64,000 nt of DNA. Source: Bosea sp. AS-1 (GTDB lineage Bacteria; Pseudomonadota; Alphaproteobacteria; Rhizobiales; Beijerinckiaceae). The position numbers were made by a program, and so were the translations under genes. Numbering within the stretch: the stretch's first letter is position 1; each line of letters opens with the position of its first letter. Where the stretch lies: NCBI RefSeq assembly GCF_002220095.1, contig NZ_CP022372.1:5210501-5274500 (forward strand). Reading direction: 5' to 3'. The notes below the pieces were generated by a model. It was not told the origin of the DNA. It ran no database searches and was given only the letters and a program-made list of their open reading frames with translations. Shown here in pieces: positions 8,470 to 16,756 of this stretch.

Positions 8470-9971
8470 GCGATGGCCTCGCTGCGTTCGATGACATAGC
8501 TCGACGAGAAGATCTCGCTCGCCGGCGGGTGACCGGCCGTGCGCTCGGGATAGCGCGCCATCACGCCCTCGAACTGCTTCTGGGCGCGAGCGTTGTCGGC
8601 GGCCTCGTCGATACCCGGGATGACGCGATCCTCCATGACGAAGCGGCCGTCGATCACCACCGTCGCGAAGTCGCGACCATGGCCGGTGAGCATCATCGTC
8701 TGGATGGGATCGATGACCTGCCCGCTATGCGGACGGTCGAGCTGGAAGACGGTGATGTCGGCCCGGGCGCCCGGCTGGAGCCGGCCGAGATCGGGCCTCC
8801 GCAGCGCATCGGCGCCGCCGACGGTCGCCGCGTCGTAATAATCCTCGGAGCGAACGGCGGTGGCACTGCCCGCCATGTTGCGGGCGAGGATCATGCCGAT
8901 CTGCAGGTTCATCACCATGTCCGGCGGGCTGGTATCGGTGCCCATGGCGATGTTGAGGCCCATGGCGCGGTAGCGGCCGAAATGGTCGATGGCATTGCCA
9001 CCGCGACCGGAGACCAGCGGGCAATGAACGATGCTCGCGCCGGAATCACGGATGATCTCGAGATCGCGTCCGGGACGCTCGACATGCCGGCTGCCGGAGA
9101 CGACGGTGCCGTGCGGCAGCAGGCAGCGCTCGTTAAGGAATCCGAGGCTTTCCAGCCACTCCGGCGGGCTCATGCCGTGCTGGGCGAGGACGAGGTCGTA
9201 TTCGATCTTCGACTGGCAGCAATGCAGCCGCACCGGAATATCGAGATCTCGCGAGGCGACCGCGGTGCGGCGCAGCAGCTCCGCCGTCGAGGTCTCGATC
9301 CGGTCGGGCGCCAGCATGCCACGGATCAGCCCGCCGGCCGCGCCTTCATGGCGCCTCGCGAAGCCGATGGCCGCGTCGAGCTCGGCGAGGCCGCGCTGTT
9401 CGTCGTAGTGGGTGGTGATACGCCCGTCCTCCTCGACGAGCTGGTTGCCGGTGCGATAGGCCGGGCCGAGATAGGCGCGCATGCCGAGCGCCGCCGCCGC
9501 TTCCGCCGCGTCCTCGAATTCCTGCACCGTCTCGCCCCAGGCGCGGTAGAACAGCGAGGCGATCGGCAGCGCGGTCGTGATGCCGTTGCGGATCAGCGAG
9601 GCGAAGGCGTGCTTCTTCTGGAAGGCCAGCTCCTCGCGCGTGTACATTTCGTAGGGGCCGGCCTCGAGATAGCTGCGAGGCCAGACGCGCCCCTTCTTCC
9701 AGGCCGGCTGGTTGTCATAGCCGAGGATGGTGGTGTCGAGGTCCGAGAGCGCGTCGCAATCGACGAAGCCCGGCCCGATCAGAGCATAGCCGTAGTCGAT
9801 GCGGCGGGCGACCTCGCCCGGGAAGCCGTGGCCGACGAAGACGATTTCGCCGTCCTCGAACACGGCCTCGCCGTTCTCGTAGAGACGGTGGCGTCCGTCC
9901 TTGTGGCCGACGACCCAGCGCGCGGTCATCAGGATGCGGCCTTCAGGCCGCTTCTTGGCTTGCAGGCTCAC
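8466..9971 (-). CDS. Amidohydrolase-superfamily protein with altered HxH metal motif
   Basis: A 501-residue protein with the layout of the AtzA/TrzN/cytosine-deaminase branch: an N-terminal beta-sandwich strand set, a TIM barrel, and a C-terminal return to the sandwich (GARADITVFQLD). Barrel landmarks are RLHCCQSKIEYD (about 260), LLPHGTVVSG (about 300), SIVHCPLVSGRGG (about 327) and the usual catalytic Asp in MGTDTSPPD (about 360). At the first metal site, where relatives have HxH, it reads GFVDCDALSDLD (about 72-83), so a canonical mononuclear metal centre is doubtful. The start is GTG at 9971, overlapping the previous stop (GTGA), with GAGGACTG upstream. It could act on an amine or heterocycle imported by the adjacent transporter. 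Substrate unknown. Confidence 0.75.
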   Translation of the reverse strand: MSLQAKKRPEGRILMTARWVVGHKDGRHRLYENGEAVFEDGEIVFVGHGFPGEVARRIDYGYALIGPGFVDCDALSDLDTTILGYDNQPAWKKGRVWPRSYLEAGPYEMYTREELAFQKKHAFASLIRNGITTALPIASLFYRAWGETVQEFEDAAEAAAALGMRAYLGPAYRTGNQLVEEDGRITTHYDEQRGLAELDAAIGFARRHEGAAGGLIRGMLAPDRIETSTAELLRRTAVASRDLDIPVRLHCCQSKIEYDLVLAQHGMSPPEWLESLGFLNERCLLPHGTVVSGSRHVERPGRDLEIIRDSGASIVHCPLVSGRGGNAIDHFGRYRAMGLNIAMGTDTSPPDMVMNLQIGMILARNMAGSATAVRSEDYYDAATVGGADALRRPDLGRLQPGARADITVFQLDRPHSGQVIDPIQTMMLTGHGRDFATVVIDGRFVMEDRVIPGIDEAADNARAQKQFEGVMARYPERTAGHPPASEIFSSSYVIERSEAIA

Positions 9972-11164
9972 GGGGCAGTCCTCACCGAAACGCCGTCACG
10001 GGCGACGATCTTGCCGCGCTTGATCACGCGGCGCTTGGGCGAACGGGTCACGACGATATCCGTCAGGCTCTGGCCGGGCATGATGACGAGATCGGCGATC
10101 TTGCCCTCGGCGAGGCCGTAATCGGCGATCTCCATCACCTGGGCGCCGCCGGTCGTGCAGACATGCAGGCCGAGCTCGACCTCGTCGTCGCGGCGGAAAT
10201 TGTTGCGCAGGCCGATGAACATGGCGCGCTCGACCATGTCGGCATTGCCATAGGGGCCCCAGGTGTCGCGGATGCCGTCAGAACCGGAGCAGACGCGGAT
10301 GCCGGCATCGAGCAGCTTCTTGACGGCGGGCGCAGTGTTGCGGGCCGGTGCCGTGGTCATGATCGCGATGTCGAGATCGGCGAGCTGCGGGATCACGGGG
10401 TCGACCAGTTCCGGCGCGGTGCCCAGGCAGAAGGCGTGGCTGACGGTGACCTTGCCCTTCATGCCAAGCGCGCGGGTGCGCTCGATGATCAGGTCGAGCG
10501 AGAACAGGCCCATCTCGCCGGGCTCGTGCAGGTGGATGTCGAGCGGGCGGCCATAGGTCTGGCAGAGCCCGAAGATCGCATCGAGATGGCCCTTGGGGTC
10601 GCGGTCGATGGCGCAGGGGTCGAGGCCGCCGACGATCTCGCAGCCGGCCTTCATCGCCTCATGCATCAGTTCCAGCGTGCCCGGCCGGCGCAGCAGGCCC
10701 GATTGCGGGAAGGCGACGAGCTCGATGTCCATGATGTCCGCGTAATCCTCGCGGGTCTTCATGATGCCCTCGACGCCCCAGAGCCCGAGCTCGGTATCGA
10801 CGTCGACATGGCTGCGCGTATGGGTCGAGCCCATCATCGAGGACTGGACGGTCTGGCGGGCCGACTGGCGGGCCGGGTCGAGATCGAGGCGCTTCTTGCT
10901 CTCGCGCTCGTTGTCGATCTTGTCGAGCAGCTTCGGGCCGACCTCGTTGACGTACCAGGTCATGCCCCAGAGGCTCTTGTCGAGATGAGCGTGCGCCTCG
11001 ACCAGGCCGGGAATCGCGATGTCGCCGCGGCCATCCTCGACCGTGACGCCGGCCGGCGCCGCGATGTCCTTCGCCATCCGGCTGATGCGGCCGTTCTCGA
11101 TCAGGATGTCGAGGGCGGGCCCCGCATTCGGCCGGATGTTGCGGATCAGGAGGGAGGCAGTCAT
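9968..11164 (-). CDS. Cytosine deaminase-like metal-dependent amidohydrolase
   Basis: A 398-residue amidohydrolase of the CodA type, predicted to deaminate or hydrolyse a nitrogen heterocycle in the cytosol. Intact metal and catalytic motifs: VEAHAHLDKS (HxH, about residue 57), DIHLHEPGE (HxH-Glu, about 200), VSHAFCLG (about 235) and CSGSDGIRDTWGPYG (about 300; the motif-4 Asp and the DxW pattern typical of cytosine deaminases). The ATG at 11164 is chosen because the longer open frame to 11902 belongs to the permease region. It sits between the transporter permeases and a second, atypical amidohydrolase, so the substrate is presumably what the transporter brings in. Cytosine, isoguanine, creatinine or a triazine are all possible. 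Confidence 0.8.
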   Translation of the reverse strand: MTASLLIRNIRPNAGPALDILIENGRISRMAKDIAAPAGVTVEDGRGDIAIPGLVEAHAHLDKSLWGMTWYVNEVGPKLLDKIDNERESKKRLDLDPARQSARQTVQSSMMGSTHTRSHVDVDTELGLWGVEGIMKTREDYADIMDIELVAFPQSGLLRRPGTLELMHEAMKAGCEIVGGLDPCAIDRDPKGHLDAIFGLCQTYGRPLDIHLHEPGEMGLFSLDLIIERTRALGMKGKVTVSHAFCLGTAPELVDPVIPQLADLDIAIMTTAPARNTAPAVKKLLDAGIRVCSGSDGIRDTWGPYGNADMVERAMFIGLRNNFRRDDEVELGLHVCTTGGAQVMEIADYGLAEGKIADLVIMPGQSLTDIVVTRSPKRRVIKRGKIVARDGVSVRTAP

Positions 11165-11196
11165 GGCAGGCGTATCCTCGTGGTTTCTTATGATGG

Positions 11197-12156
11197 TCAG
11201 CGCAGCTTCGGGTTCAGCGCGTCGCGCAGCCAGTCGCCGAGCAGGTTGACCGAGAGCACGATCAGCCCGAGCTGCAGCGAGGGGAAGACGACGAGCCACC
11301 AGGAGCCGGAGAACAGGTACTGGTTGCCGATGCGGATCAGCGTGCCGAGCGAGGGCTGGGTGATCGGCATGCCGACGCCGAGGAAGGAGAGCGTCGCTTC
11401 CGAGAGGATGGCGAGGCCGAGATTGAGCGTGGCCGAGACCAGCACCGGCGTCAGGGTGTTGGGCAGGATGTGGTGCAGCATGATCCGCGCCGCCGGCACA
11501 TGGATGATGCGGGCGGCGAGCACATATTCCTTGCGGCGCTCGACCATCGTCAGCGCGCGGACGACGCGGGCATATTGCACCCAGCTCGTCAGCGAGATCG
11601 CGAGCACCAGCACCATCGCGGCGAAGGGGTCGCGCAATTCCGGCGGCAGCAGGCCCCGGAAGACGGCCGAGACGAGGATCGCCATCAGCAGGGTCGGGAT
11701 CGACAGCACGGTGTCGCCGAGGCGCATCAGCAGATTGTCGATGCGTCCGCCATGGAAACCGGCCAGGAGCCCGACGCCGACGCCGATCAGCATCGAGACC
11801 AGCACCGCCGCGAAGCCGATGATCAGCGAGATGCGCGAACCGTAGAGGATGGCGGAGAGCACGTCGCGCCCCTGCGGATCGGTCCCGAGCAGGAAGGGCC
11901 ATTCGCCGCCCTCCTGCCAGATCGGCGGGATCTCCGCCTTGTCGATGAAGATCTGCGAGAGGTCGTAGGGGTTCTGCGCCGCGATCAGCGGTGCCAGGAA
12001 GGCGGTCACGACCAGCAGCACCAGCACCAGCGCCGAGATCCAGGCGGCCGGCGTCGTGCGGAAGCTCCAGCCGATATCGCTGTCGAGGAAGCGCCGGATG
12101 CGCCCGGGCTTCGCGACGGCGGCCTTGACGGTGGGCGGGGAGGTCTCAGCGGGCAT
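11197..12156 (-). CDS. Oligopeptide-type ABC transporter permease (DppC-like)
   Basis: Second membrane subunit of the importer, 319 residues with about six transmembrane segments. It has the N-terminal OppC/DppC segment (FRTTPAAWISALVLVLLV), the LLGTDPQGRDVLSAILYGSR motif family members share, and the cytoplasmic EAA loop near YVLAARIIHVPAARIMLHHILPN (shown in part). The ATG at 12156 is preferred over the in-frame GTG at 12162 because GGGAGG lies six bases before it. Its start overlaps the end of the DppB-like gene by 11 bases. Confidence 0.92.
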   Translation of the reverse strand: MPAETSPPTVKAAVAKPGRIRRFLDSDIGWSFRTTPAAWISALVLVLLVVTAFLAPLIAAQNPYDLSQIFIDKAEIPPIWQEGGEWPFLLGTDPQGRDVLSAILYGSRISLIIGFAAVLVSMLIGVGVGLLAGFHGGRIDNLLMRLGDTVLSIPTLLMAILVSAVFRGLLPPELRDPFAAMVLVLAISLTSWVQYARVVRALTMVERRKEYVLAARIIHVPAARIMLHHILPNTLTPVLVSATLNLGLAILSEATLSFLGVGMPITQPSLGTLIRIGNQYLFSGSWWLVVFPSLQLGLIVLSVNLLGDWLRDALNPKLR

Positions 12157-13138
12157 TGGCACCTCCCGAGAGCGCGTCGTCGCGCAGGCGCGGATCGACC
12201 CAGGCGTAGGTCAGGTCGACCAGCGTGTTCAGCGCGACGAAGATGAAGGAGACGATGATGAGATAGGCCGCCATCACCGGGATATCGACGAAGGTGACGG
12301 CCTGGACGAAGAGCATGCCCATGCCCGGCCACTGGAACACCGTCTCGGTCACCAGCGCGAAGGCGATGAGGTTGCCGATCTGCAGGCCGGTGACCGTGAT
12401 GACCGGCATCAGGCAGTTGCGCAGGGCATGGCCGAAATGGATGGAGCGGGCCGGCAGGCCCCGCGCCCGGGCGAAGCGGATGAAATCGGTGCGCATCGTC
12501 TCCAGCATCTCGGCCCGCACGAGCCGCATCACCAGCGTGATCTGGAAGAGCGAGAGCGTGATGCCCGGCAGGATCAGCGCGGCGCGGCCGGACGGTGTCA
12601 GGAGGCCGGTGCTCCACCAGCCGAGCTTGACGACCTCGCCGCGCCCGAAGGCCGGCAGCCATTGCAACGTCACCGAGAAGACGAGAATCAGCATGATTCC
12701 GAGCGCGAAACTCGGCAGCGAGACGCCGAGCACCGAGATGAATTGCAGCGCCTTGGCCAGAAAGCTCTCTCGTCGGATCGCGGTGTAGACTCCGAGCGGG
12801 ATGCCGATGAAGAGCGAGAGGAACGTCGCAACCAGCACGAGCTCGAATGTCGCCGGGAAACGCTCCGCGATCAGCGCAAAGACGTCCTGCTGGTTGCGAT
12901 AGGAGATGCCGAAATCACCCTGGGCGGCATTCTTCACGAAGGTCGCGAACTGCAGCACGAAGCCCTTGTCGAGGCCAAGGCGAGTCCGCAATTCGTCGCG
13001 CTGCTGCTGGCTCGCCTGCTCGTTCAGCATCAGGTCGATGGGATCGCCGACGAAGCGGAAGCTCAGGAAGGCAAGGAATGCCACGGCGAGCATGACGCCG
13101 GCGGCATTCAGGATGCGCTTGAGGAGGAAGGCCGGCAT
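12146..13138 (-). CDS. Oligopeptide-type ABC transporter permease (DppB-like)
   Basis: First membrane subunit of the importer, 330 residues with the DppB layout: a first helix at the extreme N-terminus (LLKRILNAAGVMLAVAF), a large periplasmic loop, then five helices. The coupling EAA loop lies around RFARARGLPARSIHFGHALRN (shown in part) and the conserved TETVFQWPGMG follows. It is separated from the binding-protein gene by 127 bases that contain a strong hairpin, and from the next permease by a short overlap. Confidence 0.92.
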   Translation of the reverse strand: MPAFLLKRILNAAGVMLAVAFLAFLSFRFVGDPIDLMLNEQASQQQRDELRTRLGLDKGFVLQFATFVKNAAQGDFGISYRNQQDVFALIAERFPATFELVLVATFLSLFIGIPLGVYTAIRRESFLAKALQFISVLGVSLPSFALGIMLILVFSVTLQWLPAFGRGEVVKLGWWSTGLLTPSGRAALILPGITLSLFQITLVMRLVRAEMLETMRTDFIRFARARGLPARSIHFGHALRNCLMPVITVTGLQIGNLIAFALVTETVFQWPGMGMLFVQAVTFVDIPVMAAYLIIVSFIFVALNTLVDLTYAWVDPRLRDDALSGGANAR

Positions 13139-13217
13139 GGGATGCTCCTGCGGTCCGGCAGCCCCGGGCTTCGTACGGCGAAGGCCCGGAAATCTCAGGC
13201 GTGGAAAAGGCGGGCTT

Positions 13218-13250
13218 CCATCATGGCCGGGGCATCCCCAGCCATGATGG
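13218..13250 (-). other. Intercistronic hairpin between binding-protein and permease genes
   Basis: CCATCATGGC (13218-13227) and GCCATGATGG (13241-13250) form a perfect ten-pair stem around a 13-base loop, in the gap between the binding-protein stop and the permease start. No T-run follows, so it more likely stabilises the upstream message or attenuates read-through than terminates. That would favour excess binding protein over membrane subunits. Confidence 0.6.
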
Positions 13251-13265
13251 GTCGAGCGCCGCAGT

Positions 13266-14834
13266 TCACTTCAGCTTGGTCAGCCAGAGGCGCGCCTTGT
13301 TGTCGGAAGCCTGCACCATGGTCTCGACGTCCGCACGCATCGCCCAGGCCATCGGCTGCTGGTGCAGCGGGATGAAGAGCGTCTCGTCCTTCACGATCTT
13401 GAGCGCCTGCTTCATCAATTCGATGCGCTTGGGCGTGTCGAGCTCGACGCCGGCCTTGTCGATCAGGGCATCGACCTTCGGATCGCCCCAGTTGCCCCAG
13501 TTGAAGACGCCGGCCGTGCCGGACTTCGAGTGAATGACCTGCACCAGCAGCGAATAGGCGTCGATCATCGGCTCGTTGGCCCAGCCGAAGGACAGCACGT
13601 CGAAATCGCCCTTGACGCGCTTTGGCGTCTGCTGGGCGCGGGGCGCCATGCTGAGATTGGGCTTGAGGCCGGCACGCGACCACATCGAGGCGACCGCCTG
13701 GCAGAACTCCTCCTCGTTGACCAGCGCATCGCTCTGGCAGTTCATCTGGAAGGAGAAGCCGTTCGGATAGCCGGCATCGGCCAGGAGCTTCTTGGCAGCG
13801 CTCAGGTCGAAGGGCGGACGCACGTCCTGCGACGGGTCGTAGCCGGGAATGGCGGGCGCGACGAGCGCGCCGGTGTTGCGCGACAAACCGCGCATGGCAC
13901 GCTTCTGGACCGCGTCGATGTCGATGGCGCGATAGAGCGCCTCGCGCACGCGGATGTCCTTGAAGGGGTTCTTGTCCTTGACGTCGCTCTCGAACAGCTT
14001 GTCCCGCAGGTTGAGGGCGAAGAACACCGAGCGCAGCTCGTTGGTCTGCAGCACCTTGACGTCCGGCGAGGCCTTGAGGCGCGGCAGATCCTGCAGCGGC
14101 GCGACGTTGGTGAAGTCGATCTCGCCGGAGAGCAGCGCGGCGACGCGGGTCGAAGCCGAGGCGATCGGCACGAACTCGATGCGGTCGATATTGTGCTGCG
14201 GCTTGTCCCACCAGTTCGGGTTCTTGACGAAAATCGTCTTGGCGTCGGGCTGGCGGCTCTCGACGATGAAGGGGCCGGTGCCATTGGCATGGTCGGTCGG
14301 ATAGCCGGTAACGCCCTTGCCGACATCGGTCGGCTTGAGGGCATTGTTCGCCTCCAGCCACTTCTTGTCGAAAATGAAGATGTTGGTCAGGTCGTTGAGC
14401 AGCAGAGGATAAGGGCCGTCGACCTCGATCTCGACGGTGTAGTCGTCGATCTTCTTCGACGACTTGTAGGCCGGCAGATTGCCCTTCAGCGGCGAAGCGT
14501 CGTCGGAGACACGGGCGAGCGAAGCCAGCACGTCATCGGCCGTGAAGGCGTCGCCGTTGTGGAACTTGACGCCCTTGCGCAGATGGAAGCGCCAGGTCGT
14601 CGGCGTGACCGTCTCCCAGGACTCCGCCAGCGCCGGCTCGATCTTGAGGTCGCCGGTATAGCGCACCAGCCCCTCATAGACGTGATTCAGCACTGAAAGC
14701 GTGAAGGTCTCGCCATAGGAATATGGGTCGAGCGAGGCGATCTCGCGGCCGGCCCCCCATTTCAGCGTCTTCGCTTCGGCCGCGCCACTCAGCGCGAAGG
14801 CAGCCACTGCCGCCAGCAACCAGGCCTTCTTCAT
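13266..14834 (-). CDS. Oligopeptide-type ABC transporter substrate-binding protein
   Basis: Periplasmic binding protein of the SBP-5 (DppA/OppA) family, 522 residues. A Sec signal peptide (KKAWLLAAVAAFALSGAAEA) should be cleaved after residue 21 or so. Then come the ASLDPYSYGE start and the family signature region with WRFHLRKGVKFHNGDAF (about 80-97). The ATG at 14834 follows GGGGAGAG; the same frame stays open to 15680 but runs antisense to the regulator gene and is not coding. As first gene of the operon it is probably under the GntR-type operator at 14947-14996. The ligand cannot be read from sequence; the linked amidohydrolases suggest a small nitrogen compound or peptide-like amide. Confidence 0.93.
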   Translation of the reverse strand: MKKAWLLAAVAAFALSGAAEAKTLKWGAGREIASLDPYSYGETFTLSVLNHVYEGLVRYTGDLKIEPALAESWETVTPTTWRFHLRKGVKFHNGDAFTADDVLASLARVSDDASPLKGNLPAYKSSKKIDDYTVEIEVDGPYPLLLNDLTNIFIFDKKWLEANNALKPTDVGKGVTGYPTDHANGTGPFIVESRQPDAKTIFVKNPNWWDKPQHNIDRIEFVPIASASTRVAALLSGEIDFTNVAPLQDLPRLKASPDVKVLQTNELRSVFFALNLRDKLFESDVKDKNPFKDIRVREALYRAIDIDAVQKRAMRGLSRNTGALVAPAIPGYDPSQDVRPPFDLSAAKKLLADAGYPNGFSFQMNCQSDALVNEEEFCQAVASMWSRAGLKPNLSMAPRAQQTPKRVKGDFDVLSFGWANEPMIDAYSLLVQVIHSKSGTAGVFNWGNWGDPKVDALIDKAGVELDTPKRIELMKQALKIVKDETLFIPLHQQPMAWAMRADVETMVQASDNKARLWLTKLK

Positions 14835-14946
14835 CGGAACTCTCCCCTTTTTTGTTCGGCGCGCTCCGGAACGAAGCTGCGCGGTCGTCGCTGCCACCTC
14901 TTTGCGCATCGTGACGCTTTTTGCGCCATCTCGTGTGCGATTAATG

Positions 14947-14996
14947 TTCAATCTTGCATACGATTGATTGATCGTATTGTATGCGATTATTGAACA
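14947..14996. promoter_or_regulatory. Nested palindromic operator between the ABC operon and the GntR regulator
   Basis: In an AT-rich island between divergent genes, three inverted repeats nest around one centre: GTTCAAT (14947-14953) with ATTGAAC (14990-14996); GCATAC (14957-14962) with GTATGC (14980-14985); ATACGAT (14959-14965) with ATCGTAT (14972-14978). The half-sites TTGCATACGATT and TTGTATGCGATT also form a direct pair. FadR-branch GntR proteins bind such short palindromes. The position between regulator and regulated operon makes this the likely binding site for the adjacent GntR protein. Confidence 0.7.
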
Positions 14997-15077
14997 CAAG
15001 CGCAAACTGGCATGGAGCGCCGGCTCGTGACATTGACGGCTCACAACAAGGTCCGGTCGAAGAGAGGAAAGACCGAC

Positions 15078-15785
15078 ATGGGCGAGCCAAGGACTCCCGG
15101 ATTGCGGGCGCAATCCGTCTACAGGGCGCTGCGGCGCGCGATCATCGAGCAGGCGCTGAAACCCGGCATGAAGCTCCCGGAGGATTCGATCGGCGAGCAG
15201 CTCGGGGTCAGCCGCACGCTGGTGCGCGAGGCCTTCAACCGCCTCGCCGTCGAGGGGTTGGTCGAACTCACGCCGAACAAGGGCGCCTCGGTTGCCTATC
15301 CGACGCTGGAAGAGGCGCGCGACGTCTTCGAGGTCCGGCGCGGGCTGGAGCGGCTCGTCGCCGAGAATCTGGCCGGGCGCCTCACCGCAGCGCAGGCGGC
15401 CGAGCTCGAGGCCCATGTCCGGCAGGAAGAGAAGGCGCACGGGCAGGACGGGCCGGAATCGATCCGGCTCTCCGGCGAGTTCCACATCAAGCTCGCCGAG
15501 ATGACCGGCAACGCCCTGCTGCTGCGCTATGTCCAGGAATCCTCGTCGCGCTGCTCGCTGATCCTGGCGATCTACGGGCGCCCGCACTCCTCCGAATGCG
15601 CCGTTTCCGAGCACCGCCAGCTCATCGAGGCCCTGCGCGCCGGCGACGCCGCCCGCGCCGCGGATCTGATGGACCACCATCTGCGCGCCGTCGTCACGCG
15701 CGCGCTGCTCACGCCCCGCGTCGAACGCGACATCCGCGATGTGCTCGCGCCCTATGCCCTCAGCGAAGGATTGACCCCATCATGA
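15078..15785 (+). CDS. GntR-family transcriptional regulator (FadR/FCD branch)
   Basis: DNA-binding regulator with an N-terminal winged helix (residues 8-70: YRALRRAIIEQALKPG, then GEQLGVSRTLVREAFNRL) and a C-terminal all-helical FCD ligand domain (about 80-210) with its metal-site His and Asp residues (GEFHIKLAEM, SEHRQLIEAL, DHHLRAV). The ATG at 15078 is chosen because AGAGGAAAG precedes it and the protein then has normal family length; the frame is open from 15012. It diverges from the Dpp/amidohydrolase operon and its stop overlaps the flavin reductase start (ATGA). Control of both directions from the operator at 14947-14996 is the natural reading. Confidence 0.9.
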   Translation: MGEPRTPGLRAQSVYRALRRAIIEQALKPGMKLPEDSIGEQLGVSRTLVREAFNRLAVEGLVELTPNKGASVAYPTLEEARDVFEVRRGLERLVAENLAGRLTAAQAAELEAHVRQEEKAHGQDGPESIRLSGEFHIKLAEMTGNALLLRYVQESSSRCSLILAIYGRPHSSECAVSEHRQLIEALRAGDAARAADLMDHHLRAVVTRALLTPRVERDIRDVLAPYALSEGLTPS

Positions 15786-16477
15786 CAGCGCAGCCGGCCG
15801 CGCCGCCGCGGGCCGAAACGGCCCCCGGCATCGTCACCTTCGACTTCGCGGCGCTTTCGCCGCGCGAGCGCTACAAGCTACTGATCGGCGCCGTGGTGCC
15901 GCGCCCGATCGCGCTGGTGACGACGGTCGATGCGCAGGGCAAGGTCAACGCCGCTCCCTTCTCCTTCTTCAATTGCCTGTCGGCCGATCCCGCGATCCTG
16001 GCCGTCGGCGTCGAATACCGCCCGACCGGCGCGCAGAAGGACACCGGCCGCAACATCCGCGAGACGCTGGCCTTCACCGTCAACATCGTCTCCGATGCGC
16101 TGGTCGCGGGCATGAACATCTGTGCCGTGCCATTCGAACCCGGCACGGACGAACTCGCCGAAGCCGGCCTCACCGCCATGCCCGGCGCCAAGGTGCCCTG
16201 CCCCTGGATCGGCCAGGCGCCGGCGGCCTTCGAATGCCGCCACCACACCACGCTCAGCATCGGCAATTCGCGCGAGATCATCCTCGGCGAGATCGTCTAT
16301 GCGCATTTCCGCGGCGACACCGTCGACGAGCGCCTGCATGTCGACCCCGCCGCGCTCGACGCCGTCGGCCGGATGGGCGGCCACGGCTATGCGACGACGC
16401 GCGACTATTTCGACCTGCCGACCATGCCGCTCGCGACCTGGCGCAACGATCCGGACGCCGCCAACCGACGGAGCTGA
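15782..16477 (+). CDS. Flavin reductase family (FMN-binding split-barrel) protein
   Basis: A 231-residue split-barrel flavoprotein. It has the family core LLIGAVVPRPIALVTTVD (about 30-47), NAAPFSFFNCLSADPAIL (about 55-72) and NIRETLAFTVNIV (about 92-105). Relatives reduce FMN with NAD(P)H for a partner monooxygenase, or act as flavin-dependent oxidoreductases themselves. It is translationally coupled to the GntR regulator, so it probably belongs to the same catabolic regulon as the ABC transporter and amidohydrolases. No partner monooxygenase is visible next to it. Confidence 0.85.
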   Translation: MTAQPAAPPRAETAPGIVTFDFAALSPRERYKLLIGAVVPRPIALVTTVDAQGKVNAAPFSFFNCLSADPAILAVGVEYRPTGAQKDTGRNIRETLAFTVNIVSDALVAGMNICAVPFEPGTDELAEAGLTAMPGAKVPCPWIGQAPAAFECRHHTTLSIGNSREIILGEIVYAHFRGDTVDERLHVDPAALDAVGRMGGHGYATTRDYFDLPTMPLATWRNDPDAANRRS

Positions 16478-16756
16478 CCGCCGGAAATCGCGACGCAACG
16501 GCCAGATACATGCAGCAGGCGCGTAACGATTAGTCCTCCCCTTATCCGTATTGCATTCAAAGCATTCCGCCCCTCGCGCTCACGCCATGGTCGGAGCCGC
16601 CGGCATGGGCCATGTTGACCTGACGGCAGCGTTCCATGGGGCGCACCGGACGACAACAACGGGGCGACATATCGCTGCAAGAGGGGGAAGGGCGGATCCA
16701 TGGCGCCCGAACGCGCGACAAACGCGCGACGCAGCGCCATGACCGTTGGGTGACAC

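Noticed and set aside
8460..11845. Long plus-strand frames opposite the two amidohydrolase genes
   Set aside because: They mirror coding genes on the minus strand; their translations are Arg/Gly/Asp-rich with no recognisable motif and no ribosome site.
14835..15680. Minus-strand continuation of the binding-protein frame beyond its signal peptide
   Set aside because: The protein clearly starts with a Sec signal peptide at 14834 after GGGGAGAG; the rest is antisense to the GntR gene.
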